Assembly: GCF_030247195.1 (NCBI RefSeq)
Contig: NC_080670.1
Location: forward strand, 33,652,497-33,716,496
DNA: 64,000 nt
From: Topomyia yanbarensis
Lineage: Eukaryota; Arthropoda; Insecta; Diptera; Culicidae
Direction: 5' to 3'
In this document: positions 55,001 through 63,310 of the stretch, in pieces
Layout: each line of letters opens with the position of its first letter
How positions within the stretch are numbered: position 1 is the first letter of the stretch
Translations under genes and position numbers: made by a program
Notes under the pieces: model-generated
Databases searched by the model: none
What the model was told of the DNA's origin: nothing
The model's input: only the letters and a program-made list of their open reading frames with translations

Positions 55001-55044
55001 CCGGTTGGCGTCTGTGGGGTCTCGTTATTACCACTTGTTGCCAT
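48985..55044 (-). CDS. BEL/Pao Gag-Pol polyprotein with N-terminal PHD finger
   Basis: 2019 codons from the ATG at 55044. Order by residue: PHD finger 21-64 (C4HC3: CANC, CDKC, H44, C47, CRKC); charged helix, probable coiled coil, 79-127; DUF1759-type Gag core about 365-520; CCHC knuckle 574-587 (CYSCRKPGHRIQDC); a further Cys/His cluster 608-636; aspartic protease with FLDEGSS near 689-695; RT about 980-1180 with YVDD at 1105-1108; RNase H about 1288-1420 (FVDAS, MELQA, WTDSATV); integrase zinc-binding region about 1611-1649 (HRKFRHGNH, CQWC) and core with D1682, D1744 and E1793. The last 34 residues are a VGTGST tandem repeat encoded by the 3' LTR. Catalytic residues are present and there are no stops. 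Confidence 0.95.
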   Translation of the reverse strand: MATSGNNETPQTPTGGVASSCANCDRPDSADNFVQCDKCDAWWHMSCAGVSESVEGRPWSCRKCTPDNVSIRTVSSATRAARLALQLEELEAKRALEKQMLEAEKRHLSQMFQLRKAQLECEEEHTDRSRISKRQSIDQVRQWMEECAEQAEGAVRFSTNLETASLSMPQQTSQFEGNTKDSCYPGRTVMPQVGQVQSPLRHPSLPNVLQRTSLSAVNPAGQYGYSVPGAGNYKQIQLVDTGAIPKGTNVEQAVVSVTHNPAGNPLPPVVPGKPPHSKNKVKAQLCCEDNIAQLTEQFGNIQIPSALLMNQKSDAVFPKNLTRNVCIEQVQPNPSFGTVPVPQGLLNMSTFVPTPSQLAARQVMTKELPPFSGNPTDWPVFISSFMTTTLACGYSSAENLTRLQRCLKGTAYEAVQSRLVLPECVPHVLEDLHFLFGRPELLIDVLLEKVRSVAAPKSEKLESLIDFGMVVRTLCDHLEAAGQREHLSNPSLLTELIGKLPAHVKMEWGAHLKNCREVNLKTFASFMSSVMTSVGRVTMTKVNKPPEKTNQRTRGSINTHAANPVAAVVPDRLCYSCRKPGHRIQDCGMFKALPMEERWRYVNTNGLCRNCLNAHGKRSCRSKGSCGIQGCEYRHHPLLHAARNNQVLNGQLQHSAGNFTHRVLEQVILFRIVPVVLRGSKATINTFAFLDEGSSLTLVEDKLANELGANGITKPLCLMWTGNVTRMESASKQISLTISAVNGNKEYEVEDARTVKELSLPKQTVSFERLVNQYRHLQGLPIASYEDATPRLLIGVNNLNLIVPLRTKEGLRYEPVAVKTRLGWCVYGGKMGEGTTHTVNCHSCGCTVTQELHNTVRDYFALEDVAAKAVTVLVSEEEKRAHRILEQTTTRIGKRFETGLLWKYDHIEFPDSYNMAISRLECLEKKLSREPKLKEIVQEQLTAYQTKGYTHLASKEELLNADLKRVWYLPLGLVTNPRKPDKVRIIWDAAAKVSGISLNTALLKGPDQLTSLPAVLLRFRQFKVGVTADIKEMFHQISIRKEDRHSQRFLWRSDPSHRPEIFLMDVATFGSTCSPASAQFVKNKNAEEFREQYPRAVEGIVENHYVDDCLESFESAEEALRVSREMRMIHDEGGFELRSWHSNSAEVLNGLGETKSAETKTIVQGGGFERVLGLLWSTEADELHFSTTMTNEIQNLVEGNQRPTKRQMLKCLMGFFDPLGLMSFFHIHGKMLLQDVWRSGIEWDDVVSDSIFERWLKWTRLFSEVSVVRIPRCYFHEATLEHYDGLQLHVFVDASEVAYSAAAYFRVVNPHGIGECALVAAKAKVAPLKPLSVPRMELQAAVLGSRLMKFVEEAHSLTIARRYLWTDSATVLSWLRADHRRYKQFVACRIGELLTTTDAGDWRWVPSKFNPADAATKWGKGPKLTTDSMWFKSPEFLCEPETSWPVQRIRSVDTEEELRPCYAHRGIILPTLIIDLDRFSKLSRAVRTIGHVHRFLGNLKRKRLSENAVNGRFSSEELKSAERSLIRMVQWQAFPDEMAITARNQQKSAEQWEPLDKSSRIYQLSPIVDDYGVLRIGGRIGKAPNIDLDAKFPVILPRNHRFTTLLVDDYHRKFRHGNHETVTNEIRQKYYVPRLRVAVKQQATACQWCKINKVKPQTPQMAPLPAARMAAFTKPFTYVGLDFFGPLLVKIGRSNAKRWIAVFTCLTIRAVHVEVAHSLSTDSCVKCVRRFVCRRGSPAEIHSDNGTNFQGASRLLREQMQEIQGELAATFTNTSTKWLFIPPATPHMGGSWERMVRSIKTAMETAYNNCRKLDDEALETLVVEAEAIVNTRPLTYLPLTSEESEAITPNHFLLGSSSGVRQPTVEPTDSSAALRTSWNQIQFQLDVFWKRWTREYLPTLTKRTKWFGDVKPVAEGDLVYIVDGDRRNGWERGRVQLVIKGADGKIRQAIVQTARGVVRRPVSRLAVLEVDRKTEPGGQCYGGEDVGTGSTDNVGTGSTYIVGTGSTDMVGTGSTDIHE
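49091..49101 (-). promoter_or_regulatory. Polypurine tract of BEL element
   Basis: GGGGGGAGGA on the minus strand directly abuts the 3' LTR, the expected plus-strand priming site. It lies inside the open reading frame and is translated as part of YGGED. Confidence 0.8.
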
Positions 55045-55079
55045 ATTATCGATCCGTTGGTCGATTTATCTAAAAGTTT

Positions 55080-55692
55080 TGTTCCGGAGAACAAGAAGAC
55101 GGGGCGCGTGAAGATCCGAAATCTGTTTAGCAGATCGCAAACAACAAATCACAATTTGTGATTTCGATTCAGCTTTTAGCTGCAATTATATTTGTTTAGA
55201 TAAAGGTAATGCAGTTATACAATAAAGACTTACATAAATCGGTATTCGTTCAATTGCATACGCTATCTCCCGCTTTTAGTGCAATGCTAACTCTATCGTA
55301 CGCGAATCTAGGTTAGGATAAATTTCCAATTAGCTTATATTTTAATTATTGCAATTGAATCAAATTTACTTACGGTAGTGTTTCGCAGTAGTTCTAAGAT
55401 AGGTTAAGTTTTACACTAGATATTAAGTTTTAACTAGTTAATAAGTTTTACACTAGCCAATAAATTTTAGGGTTTAGGTTTAGAAATAGAAATTCTTCCG
55501 CACGCTGTTAATCTTTTCCTTTTTCTCATTCTGACACTTCTTCCTCTCTACACTCTAAATCTTTCCTCTCTCTAAATGTGTAAATCCTACTCGTGTATGT
55601 CCGTGCTCCCAGTTCCGACCATGTCCGTACTGCCAGTTCCAACAATGTACGTGCTGCCAGTTCCAACATTGTCCGTGCTGCCAGTTCCAACA
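55080..55692 (-). repeat. 5' LTR of BEL element
   Basis: 613-bp LTR upstream (minus strand) of the polyprotein ATG at 55044, leaving about 35 bp of leader. The promoter and the 24-bp tandem units lie at its outer (U3) end, about 55611-55692. I could not assign the tRNA primer-binding site from the sequence after the LTR. Confidence 0.94.
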
Positions 55693-56011
55693 CCACGCTT
55701 AGTCCATCTGTCATTATATCGTGATTTTGCATAGCGAAGGGCTGAATGATAACACATGTTGTTCCAAAAAATAGCCCTGCGTTATGCAACGCTTTGCGCA
55801 GGTTGATTATACCAGTTGCAAGTGGTGCCAAATACACCACGTTCAGTATAATTCAAAAATTCTTTTTAGATTACAGAATTGATCAAATTGGTTAAATGGG
55901 TTAAACTAATCAATCAAATCCTGTATTAAAAACTGTCCTTACGTTTAAACCAAAATGGGATGGTTTCCACAACATTACTTAATTTGAAGCGCAAATAGCA
56001 AATATAAGTGC

Positions 56012-56521
56012 TAATTGGGTCATTAAATGAGAAAAAAAAGTCGTTTTTTATTACTTACATCGATAAAGCTGATTTTCGTGATTGCAACAATATTTTTTTC
56101 CAACTCAGGAAACGTGAAAATAATATTAAAATTTAAAATAAAGAAATATGTTGACAGTCTGGATTTGACACTATAGGAAGGGTTTGACATATCGAATTTC
56201 ACGACAAATGATGCCCTGTCAGAAAAAAATAAGGCATGTTTTCTCGGTTTTTCCACCGGGTTATTTTTATTTGACATAAACACCATACATTGCATATAGT
56301 TTTTTTTCATTTTGGGTGTTGTCCTGATAGGCCAGATGTAAACAACCGCTGTTTTCCTATGTATGGTTGCCAAGTTTACATTAGATTTATTTTAAAAAAC
56401 AAAAAAAACGTTTTTACGTATTACAACGAAATTTTTTTTGAAATCATGTTATATTATGTATATTGGACCTAAAATTTATCGAATGGAACGGAAAACTATA
56501 TATAGCTTAATGACCCAATTA
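56012..56521. mobile_element. 510-bp MITE-like element with TAATTGGGTCATTAA ends
   Basis: Perfect 15-bp inverted termini TAATTGGGTCATTAA (56012-56026) and TTAATGACCCAATTA (56507-56521) with possible TA targets. The interior is AT-rich and has no ORF of note. A similar terminal word (CTTAATGACCCAATAG) occurs alone near 21612. Confidence 0.6.
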
Positions 56522-56758
56522 AACCAAAAATTTACTGGCAACCTTGCAATGGCATTTAGGAAGCAGTTGGTGCGGCGTGTACGTTTCGGTGAATGTCTCA
56601 ATATTATATGCATTTTAGCAATCTGTGTTTGATCTTTGAAATGTATAACGATTTAGGTTTTGCCATGCATTCTAGTACATTAATATTTGCTGCGCATAGC
56701 TATTCGGTGTTATTGTTTGTTGCCTTGAAAGTTGGATTTTGGCAGCCCAACGTATAAC

Positions 56759-57054
56759 CACAGACTAACAGACATAACACTCAAAAACAAAGCTTCGCCC
56801 GCTTTAACGGTCATTTTAAATATATTTGTAGTTGGGACTGTGGCCACATTTGAAATTATGGCGCCACTGGCATATGAACAAGCATATGGGGGATAGACCA
56901 CTAGTGAAAAATTGTTCCCAAACCTGAGGGGTAACCCACCAGTAAATGAGTGATTGGGACTGTGAATAAAAGGTGGAGCTAGTGTTCTGGAAAAATTGTC
57001 GGATCGATGTTTTTTGAGGGAATTCCCTCATAGTGTTATGTCTGTTAGTCCGTG
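56759..57054. mobile_element. 0.3-kb MITE with 7-bp duplication, copy 1
   Basis: The ends CACAGACTAACAGACATAAC and its inverse (one mismatch, GTCCGTG) are flanked by a perfect 7-bp duplication GTATAAC (56752-56758 and 57055-57061). It is colinear, in the opposite orientation, with the copy at 63005-63303. No ORF. A 7-bp duplication does not fit the commonest superfamilies; mosquito MITEs are known to include groups with such lengths. Confidence 0.92.
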
Positions 57055-57363
57055 GTATAACCTCTTAAAATCAACCAGTTTTACTCTAATCGGAATCGTA
57101 ACTAAAAGATAGATAAATTTGAATACCATTGATTTGAATACAGTTTTTTTTAGAATTTCATAATCTATTTCACGTTTAAAGTTCTGCAAAAAAAAATTAA
57201 ACTGTGGTCCGCCAGCTTTATTATTTTGAGAAAATTCTAATCAACCTCTTCACAAACACAGTAAAATGCAAAAAAAAAATGTTAAATTATAAAAAAATCC
57301 AAAATAAAATTTTGGGATTTTGTTCGGCAAGGCGAAACTATGTATCGGTAGGTGTTAATAGTA

Positions 57364-57686
57364 GAGCACTCTAGTTAGAGTGTGGCCAAGAGGCCATGAA
57401 GTATCCAAACGAACATGGAATTTGACGTATACACAATAGAAATTCGTCAAATTTCATGTTCGTTTGGATACATCATGGCCTCTTGGCCACACTCTAACTC
57501 CCAGTTAAACTCATTCCGGAACCGGTTCGGATTTCTGAATGGAGTCATTATGGATTCCAAATGAAATGCAACAACCGATTCCGACTCAGAACCGGTTGTT
57601 GCATTTGATTTGGAATCCATACTGACTCCATTCAGGATTCCGAATCAAATTCCGAATGGTTTGACCGGGCTAGAGCGCTCTAGTTA
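57364..57686. repeat. Double foldback element flanked by 14-bp direct repeats
   Basis: Hairpin A: 57374-57427 pairs with 57445-57498 (54 bp, 2 mismatches, 17-nt loop). Hairpin B: 57536-57581 pairs with 57589-57634 (46 bp, 3 mismatches, 7-nt loop), with weaker pairing continuing outward. GAGCACTCTAGTTA (57364-57377) and GAGCGCTCTAGTTA (57673-57686) flank the pair as near-identical direct repeats. Two adjacent foldbacks in one unit suggest one element with two stems, or one inserted beside the other. Confidence 0.75.
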
Positions 57687-57736
57687 ATAATGCTTAATAT
57701 ACAGATCATTCTGTATAAATGGCAGCACTGCGAATA

Positions 57737-58078
57737 TACACGGTTAAATAAAACAACCTGCAGAAAAAGTTCTTTTAACTTACTTTTGAGTTGTGCGTCG
57801 CTTTCGCACTTATTAGTGTTGTCAAAAACAAAACGAGAGATTCGACTCAGTCGAGGTCTTCCGTGGAGGAACGTACTTTTGAGTTGTTTGGGGTATACTC
57901 AAAATTAGGTAAATTCAACTTAAATTTGAGTATAAAAAACCTATCAATGAGTTGTAATTTTTGCCGTGGTTAAATGGAAACTACCTTCAACACGGTTTAC
58001 CTAATTTTAAGTTCCCCCACGATACCACGAGATTGAGTCAAAGGAACTCAATTTTGGGTAGTTTTTTGTTTCCGTGTA
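57737..58078. mobile_element. TACACGG-ended MITE 119 bp upstream of the synthetase start codon
   Basis: The short inverted ends TACACGG / CCGTGTA, followed by A/T-rich subterminal sequence (TTAAATAAAA; AGTTTTTTGTTTC), bound 342 bp. The interior contains several TTTTGAGTT / AACTCAAAA-like words and other partial inverted repeats. The terminal TA may be the target duplication. The short terminal repeats make exact limits uncertain. Confidence 0.6.
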
Positions 58079-58196
58079 GAAACAGATGTGACATTTCGCA
58101 CCCCGAGTAAAAAATAATTGAAAAATATCCAAAAATGTTTTGAAATATTTTATAACAGGATAGTGCTGTTTTGAGTTTTGTGGTTTTTTGAGTAGG

Positions 58197-61100
58197 ATGT
58201 TACCAACTCGTCCTAGATTAACCACTCGCAAACTACTCCAAGTGTTCCGATGTTTATCAACCAAAAGTATTCCCAAGGATGAAGTCAAATTCACTCACAC
58301 AATCAATTTGCCGAAGACTAAATTTCCAGCCCGGTTGAGCGCTGAAAAGCGTTTGGAAGTGCAGGATAGGTTGCGAAAGGTATCGACGTGATTAAGTTCA
58401 GTGACCTAGGTTTTAGTATAAACTTCGTTCGTATTGTTTTAGACCAGTTTCAGTGAATTGTATCGTTGGCAGCGGGAAAATTTATCAATCGAGCAGGAAT
58501 TCACACTACACGATGGTCCTCCGTATGCCAACGGGGACCTACACATGGGCCATGCGGTTAATAAAATACTAAAAGATTTGATTCTGAAACATAAAATTGC
58601 ATCCGGTACAAAGGTCCATTACGTTCCTGGATGGGACTGTCATGGGTTACCGATAGAGCTGAAAGCACTTGATGCCTACCACAAAAAATGTACAGACAAG
58701 GTGAAGCAATTGGATCCACTGAAGATTCGCTCATTGGCTAGGACTTTTGCACAGGAAACGATCGGTAAGCAGAGGACCGAATTTGAGCAATGGGGCGTGA
58801 CGGCTGACTGGACAGAAAAGCGGTCCTGGTATCGAACTTTGGATTCGAGTTACATAACAGCTCAGCTTAAGTTGTTCGCGGAGCTGTTCGAGAAAGGTCT
58901 CATTTATAGAGATTTGAAACCGGTTTATTGGTCCCCCTCGTCGAAGTCTGCCCTAGCGGAAGCTGAACTCGAATATGACGAAACTCACAAAAGTCCTTCC
59001 CTATATTTGCTGATGAATGTAAATCGGGTGGACGGATGCTCAGAAATTCAAACAAGACTGCAGTCGGGCGAAAAAATTGCTGCAGTTATTTGGACAACGA
59101 CCCCTTGGACGCTGCCAGCAAATCAAGCAATCTGTTTTAATCCAAATTTGGAGTACAGTTTGGTCGAAGCCGAAGGCATGGAAGAATTGCTGTTGATTGG
59201 TTCCGAGTTGGTTTCCTACGTTTCGGCTCAAGCTAGCATTAATTTGAAAAAGGTGTTGGATATTTCGGGGATGCAACTAGAATCGGCAAGGTACGACCAT
59301 CCAATCAATGGAGAGAGTTTACCCTTCTTAGCAGCAGCACACGTAAAAGCCGAGAAGGGTACGGGTTTGGTGCATACCGCTCCAGCCCACGGACCAGATG
59401 ACTTTCTGATATTTCTCACACACAAGATTCCTATCAAATCTTTGATTGACGAGTCCGGCTGCTACAACGATCTCAGTCCGGATTTTTTGAAGGGAAAGTT
59501 TGCACTTACAGATGGTAACCAATTGGTTTTAAATCGTCTGCAAAGAGTTACATTGGTTTGTGGAAGCATTGAGCATTCCTATCCGATCGATTGGCGTACC
59601 AAGGAACCAGTCCTGTTGAGGGCTAGCGAGCAATGGTTTATCAACACCGATCGGCTCAAAGAATCAGCACTGGAAGCTGTTGAAGAGGTGAGCATTTTTC
59701 CTCGAACTTCAGCGGAAGTTAGCAAAAAGGTTCTTCGTGGGCAACTGCAGAAACGTGCCTATTGGTGCATATCGAGGCAACGATCTTGGGGTGTACCGAT
59801 TCCGGTGGTTTACGATCGCCGATCTATGAAACCGATCGTTCACTCGGGAATTATCGAAAATCTTATTTATAAACTAGAACAAACCGGAGGTATTGATTTC
59901 TGGTGGACCTCGAAAATGCACGAGCTTGTCCCGCAGCATGTGCTCACCGAACTGAATCTTTCGGCTGAGGATTTAGTTAAAGGCAGTGACATTCTGGATA
60001 TTTGGTTTGATTCAGGAATCTCGTGGCTTAGTGTGTTGGGTAGAAATCGAACGGCAGATCTCTATCTGGAAGGACTGGATCAGTTCACAGGATGGTTTCA
60101 GTCTTCCCTGTTGACGAGTGTAGCTGCCCGCGGTCAGAGTCCCTATCGGGCCATTTTCGTGCATGGGTTTGCTGTTGACGAAAATGGTTCGAAAATGTCC
60201 AAATCACTTGGCAACATCATTTCGCCGAAGGAAATCGTTAAACAGTATGGGTGCGACGCGCTTCGATGGTGGGTAGCAGCTCATGCGATCCAAAATACCT
60301 CAATTCCAGTGAGCCACAAACTGCTCACTGCTTCTGCAGAGAATGTGCAGAAAATTCGTGGCATCATGAGGTATTTACTGGGGGTTATTTCTACAAGGGG
60401 ACAGGTCAAATCTGATGCGTCCTGTTTGAACCACATGGATCGGTATTATTTACAACAATTGCAAAAATTGCATGATACGGTAAGTGAAGGTAAATATTAA
60501 ACACTGCAAGATTTTTTACAAGCGCATTATCGTTTTTTATCAGATTTTCACACTGTACGATTCGTACCAATACAACAAAGCATCCGCCATCATTTTAACA
60601 TTTTGCACCTCGACACTATCTGGTTTCTATCTGCACCTGATCAAGGATCGCCTTTACTGTGGACTAGATGAGCAGTACCACAGTCTTCAAGCTATTCTCG
60701 CTCAAACATTTAACATATTGTGTAAAGTTCTGTGGCCAATTACACCGTTTCTGGTGGAAGAGAGTTGGTCCTACCATAAAGGTAACTCCGAATTTTAATT
60801 ATCCTTATTCTCCAAAAAAAAACCTTATTCTAAATCTCCCGACAGCTGAGGAACCGTTTTATAAATCATGCCATCAATTGAAACCAGCAATTGAATTCGC
60901 CAACTGCGCTACCACACCAGCCATAGTTGAGCAAGCCCTAGATTTGAAACGACACATCTTCCAGCAGCAACACATGGAAATTAATGCGTGGCTTCTAACG
61001 GTGGACATCTCGTTACCGAAGAGTTCACTACTACTACTGCAGAAGCTACACCCTACGTTGAATCGACCATGCAGTGATTCTGAGCTTACAGAAATTTTGC

Positions 61101-61267
61101 AAGTTGGAGCGGTTTGCTTACGAGAATCATCCGACGATGGTATGGCTATCAAAATCGACAAGTTGGACAGTCAGCTATGCCCCCGCTGCAGGCGTTTCGT
61201 ATTGGATACAGAGCATAGTTCTATTTGCCAACGATGTGAGACGGTACTAAAGGCAAAGTCTTTGTGA
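58197..61267 (+). CDS. IARS2: Mitochondrial isoleucyl-tRNA synthetase
   Basis: Four coding exons: 58197-58379, 58443-60479, 60544-60781 and 60846-61267, 959 codons. All introns are about 63 nt with GT-AG ends, and all joins keep frame. The enzyme charges mitochondrial tRNA-Ile with isoleucine in the matrix. The N terminus is basic with hydroxylated residues (MLPTRPRLTTRKLLQVFRCLST), a plausible import sequence. Class I signatures: HMGH at 95-98, PGWDCHGLPIE just after, the editing-domain region about 220-420 (TTPWTLPANQA, GTGLVHTAPAHG), and KMSKS at 645-649. The C-terminal zinc site uses C931, C934, C947 and C950 (CPRC...CQRC), typical of bacterial-type IleRS. Length is close to the animal mitochondrial enzyme. 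The gene looks functional. A MITE lies 119 bp upstream. Confidence 0.96.
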
Positions 61268-61297
61268 TAATTAAAAATGTACATAGAAAGGAAATAT

Positions 61298-61303
61298 AAT
61301 AAA
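61298..61303 (+). terminator. Candidate polyadenylation signal of the synthetase gene
   Basis: AATAAA 31 nt after the stop codon, the first canonical signal downstream. The implied 3' UTR would be very short, about 50 nt. Confidence 0.6.
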
Positions 61304-61879
61304 TTGTAAGAAGTTAATTTAAGCATCGATAAATTGATATTATGTCCCATGTTATGTAAAGCATTTCCCAAATCGTTGACTACGAATATTCTCGATTTCT
61401 CTTCAAAACCCCTCGGCTCCTCCAGTATAATCCATCATTAATGTTCTCTACATACATTAGACCGTTTAGTTCCTCTGCGTACTTAAGTTATTTAGCTCCA
61501 AAATTCTCAGATAGTTCCTAGCGGTTATACTCTACTCCGATTGTGAATTCCCGGCGGCGAAGCGATGTTGTACTGGTGGAGCGTAACGTCCCGACTACCG
61601 CAACCGATGCAGATACTTTCCGAAGCAGAAACCGTGATGTGATGTGGCGAACGCTCTAGGAATCCTAAACAAAAGTCCTCCGATAATTCATGTGCCCATA
61701 AAAAAAGTTCGGGGTTATCATGACAAAATTACAGATATGCCAAGACTCACGCGTTGAAAACGGCCTATGATGGAAACAAAACATGGAATTGAACTGCAAG
61801 TCTCTTAGTTTCATGTGAATCAACCTAATCCTGCACGGGTTACAAACTTGACATTTCTAGGTATGCTTTGCGCACTGTA
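61304..61879. other. Unassigned intergenic sequence
   Basis: No coding or repeat feature could be supported downstream of the synthetase gene. Confidence 0.45.
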
Positions 61880-62170
61880 AGAACTTTGATTGGAGGGACA
61901 GAATGTGTAGAAAAGCGCGTATCGCGCACCTACATTCTACCAGAGCGACGACACATCAATAAAGCTGGGAGTCGGTGTTACAGTGCGGCACAAAGCTAAC
62001 GCAAGACCAAGAAGCAGGCGATCAGCGATGGGATGACTGTAGTGAGGATCAATGACCCTTTCTTCAACTACAGCATCATAAACGTACACTGGCCATGAAG
62101 CGCAAGGATAAGTTTTTGTTTCACTGCTGGAGCGCGTCTATGATAGCAAATTGACACAAAAACCTGTCAT
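61880..62170 (+). pseudogene. Decayed RTE-like endonuclease fragment
   Basis: One frame reads GMTVVRINDPFFNYSIINVH, resembling the RTE endonuclease block in which a strand of the form RI...FFNYSLI precedes the catalytic region. A frame change then gives LERVYDSK, matching the following helix. Only a short, damaged piece is present. The assignment is by pattern and is moderately uncertain. Confidence 0.45.
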
Positions 62171-62329
62171 TAGCTCCCGAAAAATTTATTGCAATGGCGT
62201 AGTAGCTAGGGGTGTTCGTTAAAATGTACCTAATATTTTAATAGAATTTTCGAAGTTCTTACGGAACAAATTATGTTCTGAGAATATTTTTTAAGACTCT
62301 TGTAGTGAAAATTGTCGGCAGTCCTCGGC

Positions 62330-62960
62330 ATCTACCGGTAGGCCCAGTGAGCTAGGCTAGGCCACCACCGGGGACTACATCGAGGTGGTAGCGGGGAAGC
62401 GGGTAGCTAAATGGATCACAAAAGCAAGCGTCGATATCGGCAGAATTCACAGTCTCGGAGTAGGGTACACTCACTACCGGAGACTATCCGAGTATATTGT
62501 TACAAAGTAGGGCATCGGTGCCGTGAGAAATCCCATCACCGCTCGAAGAAACGAGTTTCGGTAACAGGAGAAATTCCGCCGCCAGGGACCTCTCAGTCGG
62601 AGTAAGATAAGTAAACCGCCGGGGACTATCCGAGTAGATCGCGAAAAAGCTGGGAGCTAAATGGCTCACGAAACCGGAGCTAAATGGCTCACAAAATTAG
62701 AAGCTAAGTGGCTTGCGGTAATTTACCGATGGGGAACGTCCGAGTTAAGTGGCTAAAGGACTCAAGTACACAGAGCATTTAAATGACGTAATAGATGCAG
62801 AGAACGACGAAAAGCAAGAGATAGGACGGGAACTAAATGGATGGATCAGGCGAGCGAGTCAATATGAAAGCATAACAAGCTGCTACAAAGTTCTACTTTT
62901 ATGTAGTTCCGCTTCCGTGGTGAACAGAAGTAGTAATAATGTGTTAAGTGGTTAAGCACG
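62330..62960 (+). repeat. Short-repeat region resembling R1-like 3' UTR
   Basis: Repeated words include GAGCTAAATGGCTCAC (about 62650 and 62675), GTAGCTAAATGGATCAC (62403), GAAGCTAAGTGGCTTGC (about 62700), and CCGGGGACTA / CCGGAGACTATCCGAGTA (62369, 62476, 62617). The same style of repeat follows the R1-like RT at 17.9 kb, so this is probably the 3' end of another R1-like copy. Confidence 0.5.
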
Positions 62961-63004
62961 TAAGTGAATCTCACACAGTGCTAAAACACTACTGGCAGTC
63001 GAAG

Positions 63005-63303
63005 CACAGACTAACAGACATAACAGTATGAGGGAATTCCCTCAAAAAACATCGATCCGACAATTTTTCCAGAACACTAGCTCCACCTTTTATTCACAGT
63101 CCCAAACACTTATTTACTGATGGTGGGTTACCCCTCAGTTTTGGGAACAATTTTTCACTAGTGGTCTATCCCCCACATACTTGTTCATATGTCAGTGGCG
63201 CCATAATTTCAAATGTGGCCACAGTCCCAACTACAAATATATTTAAAATGACCGTTAAAGCGGGCGAAGCATTGTTTTCGAGTGTTATGTCTGTTAGTCT
63301 GTG
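63005..63303. mobile_element. 0.3-kb MITE with 7-bp duplication, copy 2
   Basis: The termini CACAGACTAACAGACATAAC and its inverse are flanked by a perfect 7-bp duplication GTCGAAG (62998-63004 and 63304-63310). It is 299 bp long and matches the copy at 56759-57054 over its full length in opposite orientation. It is inserted beside the R1-like fragment. Confidence 0.93.
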
Positions 63304-63310
63304 GTCGAAG

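Larger units (their letters stand above)
48479..55692 (-). mobile_element. Young, apparently intact BEL/Pao LTR retrotransposon
   Basis: The LTRs are 48479-49090 (612 bp, 3' LTR) and 55080-55692 (613 bp, 5' LTR). They begin TG and end CA on the plus strand and differ at about three positions. A perfect 5-bp duplication CCACG (48474-48478 and 55693-55697) flanks them, as expected for BEL. The domain order gag, protease, RT, RNase H, integrase in one ORF is BEL/Pao type. A purine tract GGGGGGAGGA (minus strand, 49091-49101) adjoins the 3' LTR. No envelope-like gene is present. The near-identical LTRs and open ORF indicate recent insertion. Confidence 0.96.

Noticed and set aside
48424..55860. 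Possible host exon split by the BEL insertion (minus-strand frame joining about 55840-55698 to 48478-48424)
   Set aside because: About 70 open codons with no start, splice sites or known motif; too weak to call a gene.
60480..60500. C-terminal SEGKY extension of a 680-codon synthetase ORF
   Set aside because: It is intron sequence after a GTAAGT donor; the true protein continues in exon 3.
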